Shown: in pieces, positions 18,414-27,627 of the stretch
Layout of the letters: each line of letters starts with the position of its first letter
Numbering within the stretch: position 1 is the stretch's first letter
Origin: Candidatus Latescibacterota bacterium
Lineage (GTDB): Bacteria; JAAXHH01; JACQVL01
DNA length: 39,365 nucleotides
NCBI GenBank assembly: GCA_016209865.1
Contig: JACQVL010000272.1
Location: 1 to 39,365, forward strand
Direction: 5' to 3'
Position numbers and translations under genes: made by a program
The notes under the pieces: generated by a model
Databases searched by the model: none
Seen by the model: only the letters and a program-made list of their open reading frames with translations
Told to the model about the DNA's origin: nothing

Positions 18414-19434
18414 TGACAGCCTGGAACAGGTCCTGCGGCGGCATCGGGCGTTCTGGACGATGGAAGATGTGGATGGACCGCTGCTGAGCGTCGGACGGTA
18501 CGAACCCCTTCAACGCCGGCAACCCTTCCGCCTGGCCGATGGTTCGCTGACGCAGGAAGGGACCCGGCTCCTTCCGGAATTCATGGATGTCCACCACCTC
18601 GCTGAACAGCAAGATCCCCCATCCGTAGTGGTGAGCGGGGGCTTTATCCAGGCCTCCGCCCCCTACGACCTGTGCTGGAACGAGGCCATCGCCGGCTGCC
18701 CCATCCGCTGGAAGACGGGACACGTCTGGTCAGAGCCGTTCCTGAACGATGTGGACGACCTGGAGCGGCTAAGGGTTGTCTCCGATAATCCCTGGCTGAA
18801 CATACTCCTGGCAATGACACGTCTTCTGGCCAAGCAGGCAGAGGGACGGTATCCCGTCTGCCAGCCGCTGCTGCGCGGGCCGATCGACATCGCGTCGGCG
18901 CTGATAGGGGATGAGTCGCTCTGCTGGACGATCTTGGACGAACCAGTCCGGTTCAAACACCTGCTCGAAGTCTGCACCCAGGTTTTTATCACGGTCGCTA
19001 AGGCATGGGCCGCTGTCGCTCCCCTATTTCAGGGGGGCTCCTGCGAATACGGCATCTGGGCACCGGGGAGAATCGTCCGCCTGCAGGCAGACAACGCGGC
19101 GTTGCTCTCGCCACGGCTGTACCGGGATTTCCTGCTCGCTTGCGATGAGCGTATCTGCGCCGCGTTCGACTACCCACTGATCCACACACATTCCGGGGTG
19201 CTCCACATCATGGTGGACGCGCTGCTGGCCCTCAACCCCCTGCGCGCCATCCAGGTGAGCATGGATTATCCAGGAGGGCCGCCGCTGGCAGAGTTGTTGC
19301 CCCTCTTCAGGCAGATCAACGCACACAAACCGCTCATCATCACGGGACCGGTGAGTCAGTCAGAGCTTGATCTTCTCCTGCAATCGTTATCGCCACGAGG
19401 GGTTTGCCTTCAGGTCACGCTGCACAGTGATTGA
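18400..19434 (+). CDS. URO-D-fold superfamily protein (divergent)
   Basis: LLRGPIDIASALIGDESLCWTILDEP; LSPRLYRDFLLACDERICAAFDYPLIHTHSGVLHIMVDALLAL. Start overlaps the upstream stop by 14 nt. Confidence 0.65.
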   Translation: MMGHDDSLEQVLRRHRAFWTMEDVDGPLLSVGRYEPLQRRQPFRLADGSLTQEGTRLLPEFMDVHHLAEQQDPPSVVVSGGFIQASAPYDLCWNEAIAGCPIRWKTGHVWSEPFLNDVDDLERLRVVSDNPWLNILLAMTRLLAKQAEGRYPVCQPLLRGPIDIASALIGDESLCWTILDEPVRFKHLLEVCTQVFITVAKAWAAVAPLFQGGSCEYGIWAPGRIVRLQADNAALLSPRLYRDFLLACDERICAAFDYPLIHTHSGVLHIMVDALLALNPLRAIQVSMDYPGGPPLAELLPLFRQINAHKPLIITGPVSQSELDLLLQSLSPRGVCLQVTLHSD

Positions 19435-19450
19435 AGCAAGGAGCGCATGG

Positions 19451-21118
19451 ATGACAGTCCGTCCCAGAGAGACTCCGGAGACCAACCTGGTCTGGCGGCT
19501 GAACGGTAGAGGGTTTGACTCCCTCGGACTGTTCAGCCTCCCCAGACCCACCATCACAGACGACCAGCTCCTGGTGCGGCAGGAAGTCGCCACGATCTGC
19601 TTTTCCAGCGTCAAGGTGATCATGGCGGGAGAGACACATCCCCGCTTGCAGGGACGAGATTTAAGCACAGCGCCGGTCGTGTTGGGGGATGAAGCGTTCG
19701 TGGTCGTGGAAGAGGTGGGACGGAATCTCCGCCATCGGTTCAAGGTGGGAGAGGGATATGCGATCATGCCCGACCTGGGGACGAACGCGTTCGGTTACGA
19801 CATCGACGGCGGGTTGCAACGGTACAACGTGTTGGAAGGAAGGATTCTCGATGCCCTCTTGCCCGTCGAGCAAGCCACGATCGCGCGAGCCGGGATGTTT
19901 GCCGTGTCGCTGTCGGAGCCGCTCGGGTGTGTTGAAAAGTCCTACCATCTGGAATACCGGACCGGGCTGAAAGAACGAGGTGCCTTGCTCATCGCCAGGA
20001 CGGGTGTTTCCACTGTCGATCAGGAGATCGTTTTCCAGCAGACGCTCACCGTTGAGATCGCCGCGAAACGCCCCAGCAGGATCGTTGGGGCAAGCCTGAC
20101 GGACGATCTGACTGAGGCGATACGGAGGCAGGCGGAACGGGCCGGCATCGACTTGATCTCCCTCGACCGCCTTGAGTCGATCTCCACTGCGGTGAGACCG
20201 TATACAGCAGCCGGGTTCGATGACATCATCCTGCTCGGCGGCGGTCAGGCTGAGACGATCGGCCGGGTTGCACGTGAGACTATAGACCTGCTTGCTCCGG
20301 CCGGCATCCTGAACCTGGTGGGGAATATCCCTTCCGGCACTCCCCTTCCCATTGACATCGGCCGGACGCACTACGACAGGACGCTGGTCGTCGGCACAGC
20401 AGAGCCTGATTTTTTACACGCGTACCGTGCGAACACGGATCACGAACTCAGGGAAGGGAGCGTAGCGGTCTTTATCGGGGCGGGCGGCCCGATGGGGCAA
20501 CTCCACCTGCTGCGCGCGATGGGCATGGACGCCCCGCCCGCGAAGATCATCGCGGTTGAAGTGGAACCAGCGCGGCTCGCCAAACTCGAACGATGGCGGC
20601 AAAAGCAGTATGCACCCGCCGGCACCGAACTGATGGTCATGAACCCGAACACCCAGCACATCGCGGACGTCCTGGCGGGCGATGCGATCAATTGCCTGGT
20701 GCTGTTGTCCCCAGTCGCGCAGATCATCGAGGAGTACACCCCCTATTTTGCTCCAAAGGCGGTGGTGAACGCATTTGCGGGACTGAAAGGACAGCAGATC
20801 ACGCTGGACGCAGCCGTTCTCTGTCAGAAACACCTCAGAGTGGTGGGACATAGCGGCGTCGATGTGGCCACACAACGGTTGGCGTTAGAGAAGATCGCCC
20901 AGGGCAAGATTTCTGTGGACCCCGTGGTGAGCGCGGTGGGAGGCATCCAGGCGGCGCGGGATGCTCTGTGGGCGACCGCTCAGAGCACGTATCCCGGCAA
21001 GATCGTCCTATATCTCAGCATCGACCTGCCCCTGACCCCGATCGAAACGATCACGGGGGAGGATGTCTGGTCGGCGGAGCATGAAAGGGCGCTGTTGAGG
21101 AAAAGCGGGGGTTGGTGA
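19451..21118 (+). CDS. Long MDR-type dehydrogenase (sorbose-phosphate-reductase-like, ~555 aa)
   Basis: TICFSSVKVIMAGETHPRLQGRDLSTAPVVLGDEAFVVVEEVG; two Rossmann-like segments (DDIILLGGGQAETIGRVARETIDLL and VAVFIGAGGPMGQLHLLRAMGM). Confidence 0.65.
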   Translation: MTVRPRETPETNLVWRLNGRGFDSLGLFSLPRPTITDDQLLVRQEVATICFSSVKVIMAGETHPRLQGRDLSTAPVVLGDEAFVVVEEVGRNLRHRFKVGEGYAIMPDLGTNAFGYDIDGGLQRYNVLEGRILDALLPVEQATIARAGMFAVSLSEPLGCVEKSYHLEYRTGLKERGALLIARTGVSTVDQEIVFQQTLTVEIAAKRPSRIVGASLTDDLTEAIRRQAERAGIDLISLDRLESISTAVRPYTAAGFDDIILLGGGQAETIGRVARETIDLLAPAGILNLVGNIPSGTPLPIDIGRTHYDRTLVVGTAEPDFLHAYRANTDHELREGSVAVFIGAGGPMGQLHLLRAMGMDAPPAKIIAVEVEPARLAKLERWRQKQYAPAGTELMVMNPNTQHIADVLAGDAINCLVLLSPVAQIIEEYTPYFAPKAVVNAFAGLKGQQITLDAAVLCQKHLRVVGHSGVDVATQRLALEKIAQGKISVDPVVSAVGGIQAARDALWATAQSTYPGKIVLYLSIDLPLTPIETITGEDVWSAEHERALLRKSGGW

Positions 21119-21152
21119 GAGGAACGAGGTGGATGCTCGAGGAGGAGTGGCT

Positions 21153-23444
21153 ATGGTCAGTACCCTCATTCACACATGTCTGGACACAGAACGGGTCGCA
21201 GACCTTCGTCGTCGCGTTCGTGCGGCGATGGAACGACCACCCGTGAAGTGGGAGTGTCCAGCGTGCATCGACGACCGGTTTCTGTCCGAACCGTTGCCCG
21301 TGCGGAAGTCCAGGGCGATCGCCCTGAAGCTCTCTCACATGCCCGCCGGTCTCTGGGATGGGCAAGTGTTCGCCGGTTCGATGACGCTTGAAACCCCGCG
21401 TCTGCACACCGAATGGCGTTTCCCCGACTACACCACAGACGCCGAGCGGGCAGAAGCCGCACAACGGGGTCTGAGCATCCAATCCGTGTTCGGTCACGTC
21501 GTTCCGGACTATCCCAAACTGTTGCAGAAGGGACTATCCGGCATCCTTGCCGACGTCGCCGCTCAGCGACCTCAGGCTCAGACGGCTGAAGAGCACGTGT
21601 TCCTCGATTCCGTCGTGGTCGCTGTTGAGGCGGTGATGGGGTACGCCTCACGACTGGCCGTACGCTGTGAGACAGAAGCCGCACGGCAGTCCGATCCGCA
21701 GCGCGGGGCGGAACTGCGGCAGATGGCCGCCAACCTCCACCAGGTGCCCGCTGGACCGGCTCAGACGTTCTGGCAGGCCCTTCAATCGATCTGGCTGTTG
21801 CATCTGATGTTCCATTCCACGATGGACGGCAACGCCATGGGGCGTGTGGATCAGTATGTCTGGCCCTACCTGCATGCCGATCTCCAGGCAGGACGCACTG
21901 ATCTCGAACGCGCGGCGGAACTGGTTGACTGCTTCTGTCTGAAATTCAACGAACGTGCCCAGACGACGGAGGAACAGCGTCCAGAGACGCGGGAGTCCGA
22001 ACCCATCGACCCCATCCGCCGGGGACATCATGACACGTCCTCGCAGCTTGGCCGGCAGCGAGACCGGCTGGACGCCACGAATCACTGGCTGCAGAACATC
22101 ATCATCGGCGGGCTTACCCCCGACGGCGCTGATGGGACGAATCCCCTCACCTTTTTGCTGTTGGAAAGCTACCGCCGCAACCAGATGACCAACCCGGTGA
22201 TGACCGTCCGCGTGCATCGCCGTTCGCCCGATGCGCTCGTTCGCTACACGTGCGAGGTGCTCAAGGACGGCGGCGGAATGCCCGCTCTCTTCAACGACGA
22301 AACCCTGGTGCCAGCCCTGGAACGGCTCGGTATCCCTCGACCGGATGCGCGTGATTACACGAACGACGGCTGCTGGGAGGTGATCATCCCCGGACGGACC
22401 GATTTTCGCTTTCAGCGCCTCAGCCTGATGCTCTGCCTGGAACGGGCGCTCACCCGAGGCCGCTCGCGCCTCGACGGGACGCAGCGAGGGCCGGATACCG
22501 GGGATGCGCGCGCGTTCTCCAGTTTCGAGGACATTTGGCAGGCGTTTCTGATCCAGTTGGACGCGATGATCGGGTGGACGGTCCGCCGGGTCGTGGAGAC
22601 GATCGACGACCGGTACACCATCGCGCCCGTGCCCCTGCTCAGCGCGTTGATCGACGGCGCGATCCATTCGCGTCGAGACATGACGGCGGGCGGCGCGAAG
22701 TTCCGGACGTACGGGATGCTCGCCGAGAGCGCGGCGCATACGATCGATTCGCTCACGGCCATCAAGACGGTGATCTTTGAACAGCAGAAGGCGAGCATGC
22801 CGGAATTGTGTGATGCGCTGGACGCTAATTTTGAAGGATACATCCCCTTACGGAACCAATTGCTCGCCGCCCCAAAGTATGGCAACGACGATGATCGGGC
22901 TGATGCCGTCGGTCAGGCGGTCATCGAGGCGTTCGTCACGACGGTCGGCCGGCACGCTGAAGCCCATCGCACGGTGATTCAATTTCCGTGCGGGGTGGGA
23001 ACCTTCTCATGGTACATCGGGATCGGAGAAGGGCTCGGTGCGTCCCCTGACGGACGGCCGTCCGGCGACCCCGTCTCATCAAACTTTTCTCCGGCGTTAG
23101 GACGCGACCTGGAGGGCATTCCCGGGGCGATCCTGTCGTACGCCAGGATGCCTCATCGCAGCCTGTCCGCTGGCGGCCCGCTCGACCTCCGCCTGGCACG
23201 CCGTCTGGTCGAGGGCGAAGAGGGCACCGCACGGATGGCCGCGCTCATCCGCAGTTTCGTGGAGACCGGAGGCGCGATGATGACGTTGACCGTCGCCGAC
23301 ACGGAGGAACTGCGGGCAGCCCAGCGCGAGCCCGACAAGTACCGGTCCCTCAGAGTCCGGATGGGCGGCTGGTGCGCCTACTTTACGATGCTGAGCCACG
23401 AACAGCAGGAACACCATATCCGTCGTCAAGAGGGCCGCTCATGA
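21153..23444 (+). CDS. Glycyl radical enzyme (pyruvate formate-lyase-like family), function unknown
   Basis: [50 protein letters not shown] (thiyl Cys, C-x-E; Cys codon 22371-22373); C-terminal [24 protein letters not shown] (glycyl codon 23367-23369). Confidence 0.88.
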   Translation: MVSTLIHTCLDTERVADLRRRVRAAMERPPVKWECPACIDDRFLSEPLPVRKSRAIALKLSHMPAGLWDGQVFAGSMTLETPRLHTEWRFPDYTTDAERAEAAQRGLSIQSVFGHVVPDYPKLLQKGLSGILADVAAQRPQAQTAEEHVFLDSVVVAVEAVMGYASRLAVRCETEAARQSDPQRGAELRQMAANLHQVPAGPAQTFWQALQSIWLLHLMFHSTMDGNAMGRVDQYVWPYLHADLQAGRTDLERAAELVDCFCLKFNERAQTTEEQRPETRESEPIDPIRRGHHDTSSQLGRQRDRLDATNHWLQNIIIGGLTPDGADGTNPLTFLLLESYRRNQMTNPVMTVRVHRRSPDALVRYTCEVLKDGGGMPALFNDETLVPALERLGIPRPDARDYTNDGCWEVIIPGRTDFRFQRLSLMLCLERALTRGRSRLDGTQRGPDTGDARAFSSFEDIWQAFLIQLDAMIGWTVRRVVETIDDRYTIAPVPLLSALIDGAIHSRRDMTAGGAKFRTYGMLAESAAHTIDSLTAIKTVIFEQQKASMPELCDALDANFEGYIPLRNQLLAAPKYGNDDDRADAVGQAVIEAFVTTVGRHAEAHRTVIQFPCGVGTFSWYIGIGEGLGASPDGRPSGDPVSSNFSPALGRDLEGIPGAILSYARMPHRSLSAGGPLDLRLARRLVEGEEGTARMAALIRSFVETGGAMMTLTVADTEELRAAQREPDKYRSLRVRMGGWCAYFTMLSHEQQEHHIRRQEGRS

Positions 23445-24355
23445 TCGACGCCAGCACGCTCGAAACCCCTCAGGGGACCATCTTCGATATCGACACCTTC
23501 GCCGTCCATGACGGACCCGGGATTCGGATGGCGGTCTACCTGAAAGGCTGTCCCCTGTCTTGCCAGTGGTGTCACAGTCCGGAATCGCGCCGTCCTGTAC
23601 CGGAATTGATCTTCATGCGGGATCGTTGCGTCTTGTGCGGAACCTGTGTGGACGTCTGTCCCCGTGGCGTCCATGCGGTGAACGCATCAACCCATCAGAT
23701 CCAACGGGAACTGTGCCGCGCATGTGGCCGCTGTGTCAACTTCTGTCCTCACAGCTCGCTCGCCATCAAAGGGTATACGGTTTCTGCTCTTGCTCTCGTC
23801 GCCAAAGCGGCACGGTTCAAGCCGTTCTTTGACCATTCAGGCGGCGGTATCACGCTTACTGGCGGCGAAGTGACTTACCAGACAGAGTTTGCGGAAGCGG
23901 TGCTGGCAGGCTGTCGATCTCAGGGCATTCACACCGCGATCGAGACGTGCGGAGCGTGCGGATGGCCTCAGTTGGAGCGGCTTCTGGCCCACACGAACCT
24001 TGTGCTCTACGACCTCAAGCTCATCGATGACGAAGCGCATCGTCGATCGACCGGCGCATCCAATCGACAGATTCTGCACAACGCGATGAAGCTGGCGGGT
24101 TACAACGTCCAGGTGCGCGTCCCGTTGATTCCTGGCATTACCGATACGGACAGCAACCTCCGTGGAATCTTTACCTTCATGCGTCGCGCGGGATTGCCGT
24201 CTGTGGCGCTGCTGCCGTACAACGCCTCGGCGTCTGCCAAGTACGAGTGGCTCGGTCTGACCTATCCGATTCAGGGTGAACCCCAGAACCGTGAACGTCT
24301 GAATTGTCTTGTCGAGATGGCCTGGCAGGTGGGACTCGAAGCCAGTATTGGCTAA
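23441..24355 (+). CDS. Glycyl radical enzyme activating enzyme (radical SAM, with two extra 4Fe-4S motifs)
   Basis: [15 protein letters not shown] (CxxxCxxC); [12 protein letters not shown] and [34 protein letters not shown] overlap with the GRE stop. Confidence 0.93.
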   Translation: MIDASTLETPQGTIFDIDTFAVHDGPGIRMAVYLKGCPLSCQWCHSPESRRPVPELIFMRDRCVLCGTCVDVCPRGVHAVNASTHQIQRELCRACGRCVNFCPHSSLAIKGYTVSALALVAKAARFKPFFDHSGGGITLTGGEVTYQTEFAEAVLAGCRSQGIHTAIETCGACGWPQLERLLAHTNLVLYDLKLIDDEAHRRSTGASNRQILHNAMKLAGYNVQVRVPLIPGITDTDSNLRGIFTFMRRAGLPSVALLPYNASASAKYEWLGLTYPIQGEPQNRERLNCLVEMAWQVGLEASIG

Positions 24356-24377
24356 AAGACAGAGAAGGAATGAAGAG

Positions 24378-24656
24378 ATGAATGCACGAGAGCGCTTTCA
24401 TGCTACGTTTGAGTACGGTCAACCCGACCGTGTTTTTTTGATGTCGCAATGGGCGTTCAACGACACCAGACAACGATGGCTGCGCGACGGGTGCACCAGG
24501 AAGGAGATCGAGCATGAGGTGCTATCCAAAGTCCCGCAACTGGTCAAGGACGGCGGCTTCTCCCCGATGGTAGACCACGCCGTCCCGCCCGATGTCCCGT
24601 TCGACAATTTCAAGTATTACATCGACCTTGTCCATGAGGTCTGCACGTATGGATGA
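24378..24656 (+). pseudogene. Mini URO-D ORF: N-terminal ~41 aa joined in frame to C-terminal ~51 aa of a URO-D-like protein
   Basis: MNARERFHATFEYGQPDRVFLMSQWAFNDTRQRWLRDGCTR | KEIEHEVLSKVPQLVKDGGFSPMVDHAVPPDVPFDNFKYYIDLVHEV. 92 aa against ~340-360 aa for full-length paralogs. SD-like GAAGGAATGAAGAG upstream. Confidence 0.65.
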
Positions 24657-25740
24657 ACGTTACATGGCTTTTATGGGTTTAGCTCCGAGACGGATTCCCC
24701 ACTGGGAGCATTGGTCGTGTCCGGATGCGGAAACGTATCTCGCCGGGATTGACTACTACGAGCACCCGAAGCTGTGCCGTGAACGCCTCAAAGAACTTTA
24801 CCCGATGCTGAACTTGCCAGTTCCGGCGGATGACACGCCGAAGCCACGCCCCAGCCTCGGCCTGGAAGACGAAACCACGAGCGTGGACGAGGATGGGTGT
24901 CACTTCGTTCGCTGGGGAGACGGGAAATCGTGGCATTGGGATTGGGGGAAGCGATTTGCCTCCGTAGAGGAAGCGTTCTCTTTTTCCCCTCTTGAACAGG
25001 GCGATTTTACTCACATCCCGGTGGTCGAGTCGCGTGACTACTCGGATGAGGAGCGTCTCTACCAGGAGTACCGTAGCCATTACCCGGCTGAATGGGAGGA
25101 CAAGGCCCCGGAAGGCTCCTCCGCTACTGTGGGGTTCTACAACACCATGTTTATGTGGCCACTCCTCATGTTTGGGTGGGAACTCTTCATGGAGATGTGT
25201 CTGGACGAGCGTTTTCAACGAATCATGGACGAGTTCGCGGAGATCAATCGGCGCGTATTCCGTGTTTTTGCATGCCTGCCGGTGCACTTTGTCGTCTGCC
25301 ATGACGATATCGTCACCGCACGCGGACCGGTCTGCTCGCCCAAGTGGATGCACAGGTATATCTTCCCACGGTACGAAGAGTTCTGGGGAATGCTGAAAGC
25401 CGCTGGCAAGGAAGTGCTCTTCATGGCGGATGGCTGCATGGACCGGTACGCCGACGATATCTTCGTGTGCGGCGCTCGTGGGATCATCACCGAACCGTAC
25501 ACCGATTTCAAGACGATTGCCCGCAACCACCAGGATTGCTTCCTCGCCGGGGAAGGGGACAACCGCATCCTCACGCGGAACGATCCCGACGAAATCAAGG
25601 CGATGGTGCTGAATATGCTTGAAACCGCAAACATGACGGGCGGCTACGTCATGAGTATCGGCAACCATATCCCCTGGAACGTCACACCGGAGGGTATCAA
25701 ACGGTATCTTGACCTCTCAGTAGAGCTCGCACACCGGTAG
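24649..25740 (+). CDS. URO-D-fold superfamily protein
   Basis: MDERYMAFMGLAPRRIPHWEHWSCPDAETYLAGIDYYEHP; HDDIVTARGPVCSPKWMHRYIFPRYEEFWGMLKAAGKEVLFMADGCMDRYADDI; TGGYVMSIGNHIPWNVTPEGIKRYL. Overlaps the upstream ORF by 8 nt. Confidence 0.78.
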   Translation: MDERYMAFMGLAPRRIPHWEHWSCPDAETYLAGIDYYEHPKLCRERLKELYPMLNLPVPADDTPKPRPSLGLEDETTSVDEDGCHFVRWGDGKSWHWDWGKRFASVEEAFSFSPLEQGDFTHIPVVESRDYSDEERLYQEYRSHYPAEWEDKAPEGSSATVGFYNTMFMWPLLMFGWELFMEMCLDERFQRIMDEFAEINRRVFRVFACLPVHFVVCHDDIVTARGPVCSPKWMHRYIFPRYEEFWGMLKAAGKEVLFMADGCMDRYADDIFVCGARGIITEPYTDFKTIARNHQDCFLAGEGDNRILTRNDPDEIKAMVLNMLETANMTGGYVMSIGNHIPWNVTPEGIKRYLDLSVELAHR

Positions 25741-25954
25741 AAGGGCAGTGTGGCTGGACATCGAAAGCCCCGATGAAAGAGGTTGAATACGACGTCGTCG
25801 ATAAGCCGATTCGGTGGTATTAGGAGGGGCGCCAATCCAGAAAGAGTCACACGAAAGCGCGAACACGCACCGCATGAGGGGTTTGTCCGGTTCGTCGTAC
25901 CGGAGTTACTGGTCTACACGCTCATCATCGTGGACCTGCAAGAGGAGTCGCATC

Positions 25955-26314
25955 ATGCTTAGCTCACGAGAACGTGTGAATCGTGCCTTACAGCACCAGG
26001 AGCCGGATCGGGTGCCGCTGGACTTGGGGGCCAGCGCGGTGACCGGCATGCAGGTGAACGTGGACGCTGCGGAACTCAAGCAACAGTATGGGGATCGCCT
26101 CGCCTTCTGGGGCGGCGGAGTGAACACCCAGCATACCCTCCCCTTCGGGACGCCGGATGAGGTGCGTCAAGAGGTCCGTGAACGGATCAAGATTTTCGGT
26201 CAAGGGGGCGGGTTTGTGTTCAACACGATCCACAATGTCCAGGCTCTGATTCCCATCGAGAACGTCCTCGCGCTCTACGAAACGGTACGCGAGTACGGGC
26301 GCTATCCCCTGTAG
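25955..26314 (+). pseudogene. Second mini URO-D ORF: N-terminal ~32 aa joined in frame to C-terminal ~87 aa
   Basis: MLSSRERVNRALQHQEPDRVPLDLGASAVTGM | QVNVDAAELKQQYGDRLAFWGGGVNTQHTLPFGTPDEVRQEVRERIKIFGQGGGFVFNTIHNVQALIPIENVLALYETVREYG; GAGGAG SD upstream. Confidence 0.7.
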
Positions 26315-26338
26315 AGAGGACGATAGGGAGAAACCACG

Positions 26339-27463
26339 ATGAAGATCACGAAGGTAGAGACGTTGCTCGTGAAACCTCGTTCATTATTCCTCAAGATCCA
26401 CACGGATGAGGGACTGATCGGACTGGGAGAACCCATCCTCGAGGGGCGGGCGCTGACCTGCGCGACCGCGGTCGCTGAACTCGAGCCCTACCTCCGCGGC
26501 CAGGACCCGTGCCGGGTCGTCCACCACTGGCAGGCGATGTACCGGCATGCCTTCTACCGCGGGGGGCCCATCCTGACCAGCGCGCTGTCTGGAGTGGAAC
26601 AGGCCCTCTGGGACCTGACGGGCAAAGCCGCCGGACTGCCGGTGTACCGGTTGTTGGGGGGACCGCTGCGGGAGCGGATCCGGGTCTACGGCGGCGCTGG
26701 GGGCGGCACGCCAGAAGAAGCAGCAAAGAGTGCGAAGGCTTGCGTGGAGAAGGGCTATAATGCCTTCAAGACCGGGGTGTTCGGCGGGCGCCCAGCCCGG
26801 ATCGTGGAGTCGCTGGCCTTTGTGGAGCGGGCGGTGAACATCTTCTCAGCCATGCGCGAGGCCGTGGGGCCGGAGATCGACATGGCCATCGACTTCCACG
26901 GGGCGATCGGTCCGCAGACCGCGGCCCTGCTCATCAAGGCCCTGGAGCCGTACCAGCCGATGTTCGTCGAGGAACCGGTGCAGTGCCAGAATGTCGAGGT
27001 GTTAGCAGACCTGGCGCGCAAGACCCACATCCCCATCGCCACCGGGGAGCGCATCTTCACCAAGTGGGGCTTCCGGGAGATCCTGGAGCAGCGGGCAGCC
27101 TCCATTCTCCAGCCAGACCTGTCGCACGCTGGCGGCATCTTCGAGTGCCGGCTGATCGCGGGGATGGCCGAGAGTTACTACGCCGGGATCGCGCCGCACT
27201 GCCCGCTGGGGCCGATTGCCATGGCTGCCTGCCTGCAGCTCGACGCCGCCATTCCCAACTTCCTGATTCAGGAGCAGGGCTCGCTGGGGGTCGGGTACTT
27301 GAAACAACCGTTTGTGGTCAAAGACGGGTTCATCGAGCTGCCCCAGGGGCCAGGCCTGGGGATAGAGCTGGACGAAGAGGCGATGCAGGGGCAGATCACC
27401 CAAGAGGACTGGAAGAATCCGCAGACCTACCTGCCGGATGACGGCTCGGTCGTGGACTGGTAA
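26339..27463 (+). CDS. dgoD: D-galactonate dehydratase-like (enolase superfamily)
   Basis: MKITKVETLLVKPRSLFLKIHTDEGLIGLGEPILEGRA; FYRGGPILTSALSGVEQALWDLTGKAAGLPVY; MFVEEPV; IATGERIFTKWGF; ILQPDLSHAGGIFECR; HCPLGPIAMAACLQLD. Confidence 0.82.
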   Translation: MKITKVETLLVKPRSLFLKIHTDEGLIGLGEPILEGRALTCATAVAELEPYLRGQDPCRVVHHWQAMYRHAFYRGGPILTSALSGVEQALWDLTGKAAGLPVYRLLGGPLRERIRVYGGAGGGTPEEAAKSAKACVEKGYNAFKTGVFGGRPARIVESLAFVERAVNIFSAMREAVGPEIDMAIDFHGAIGPQTAALLIKALEPYQPMFVEEPVQCQNVEVLADLARKTHIPIATGERIFTKWGFREILEQRAASILQPDLSHAGGIFECRLIAGMAESYYAGIAPHCPLGPIAMAACLQLDAAIPNFLIQEQGSLGVGYLKQPFVVKDGFIELPQGPGLGIELDEEAMQGQITQEDWKNPQTYLPDDGSVVDW

Positions 27464-27492
27464 CACGAACACGTGAGAAATGGAGGACAACC

Positions 27493-27564
27493 ATGTCCGC
27501 GGAACTCTCGCCAAAGGAGCGCGTGTGCCGCCAGGCCAGAGGACAGGAGGTGGACCGCCCGTGA
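27493..27564 (+). pseudogene. URO-D-like N-terminal fragment (23 codons then stop)
   Basis: GGAGG SD at -10, then MSAELSPKERVCRQARGQEVDRP*, matching the xPKERVxxALRGxExDRPP start of URO-D-like proteins. Confidence 0.55.
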
Positions 27565-27627
27565 TTGCGGATACCATGGATGGGCGACGCTCGTCGAACC
27601 AGATTTCTTGAGGAAAGGACACATCCG

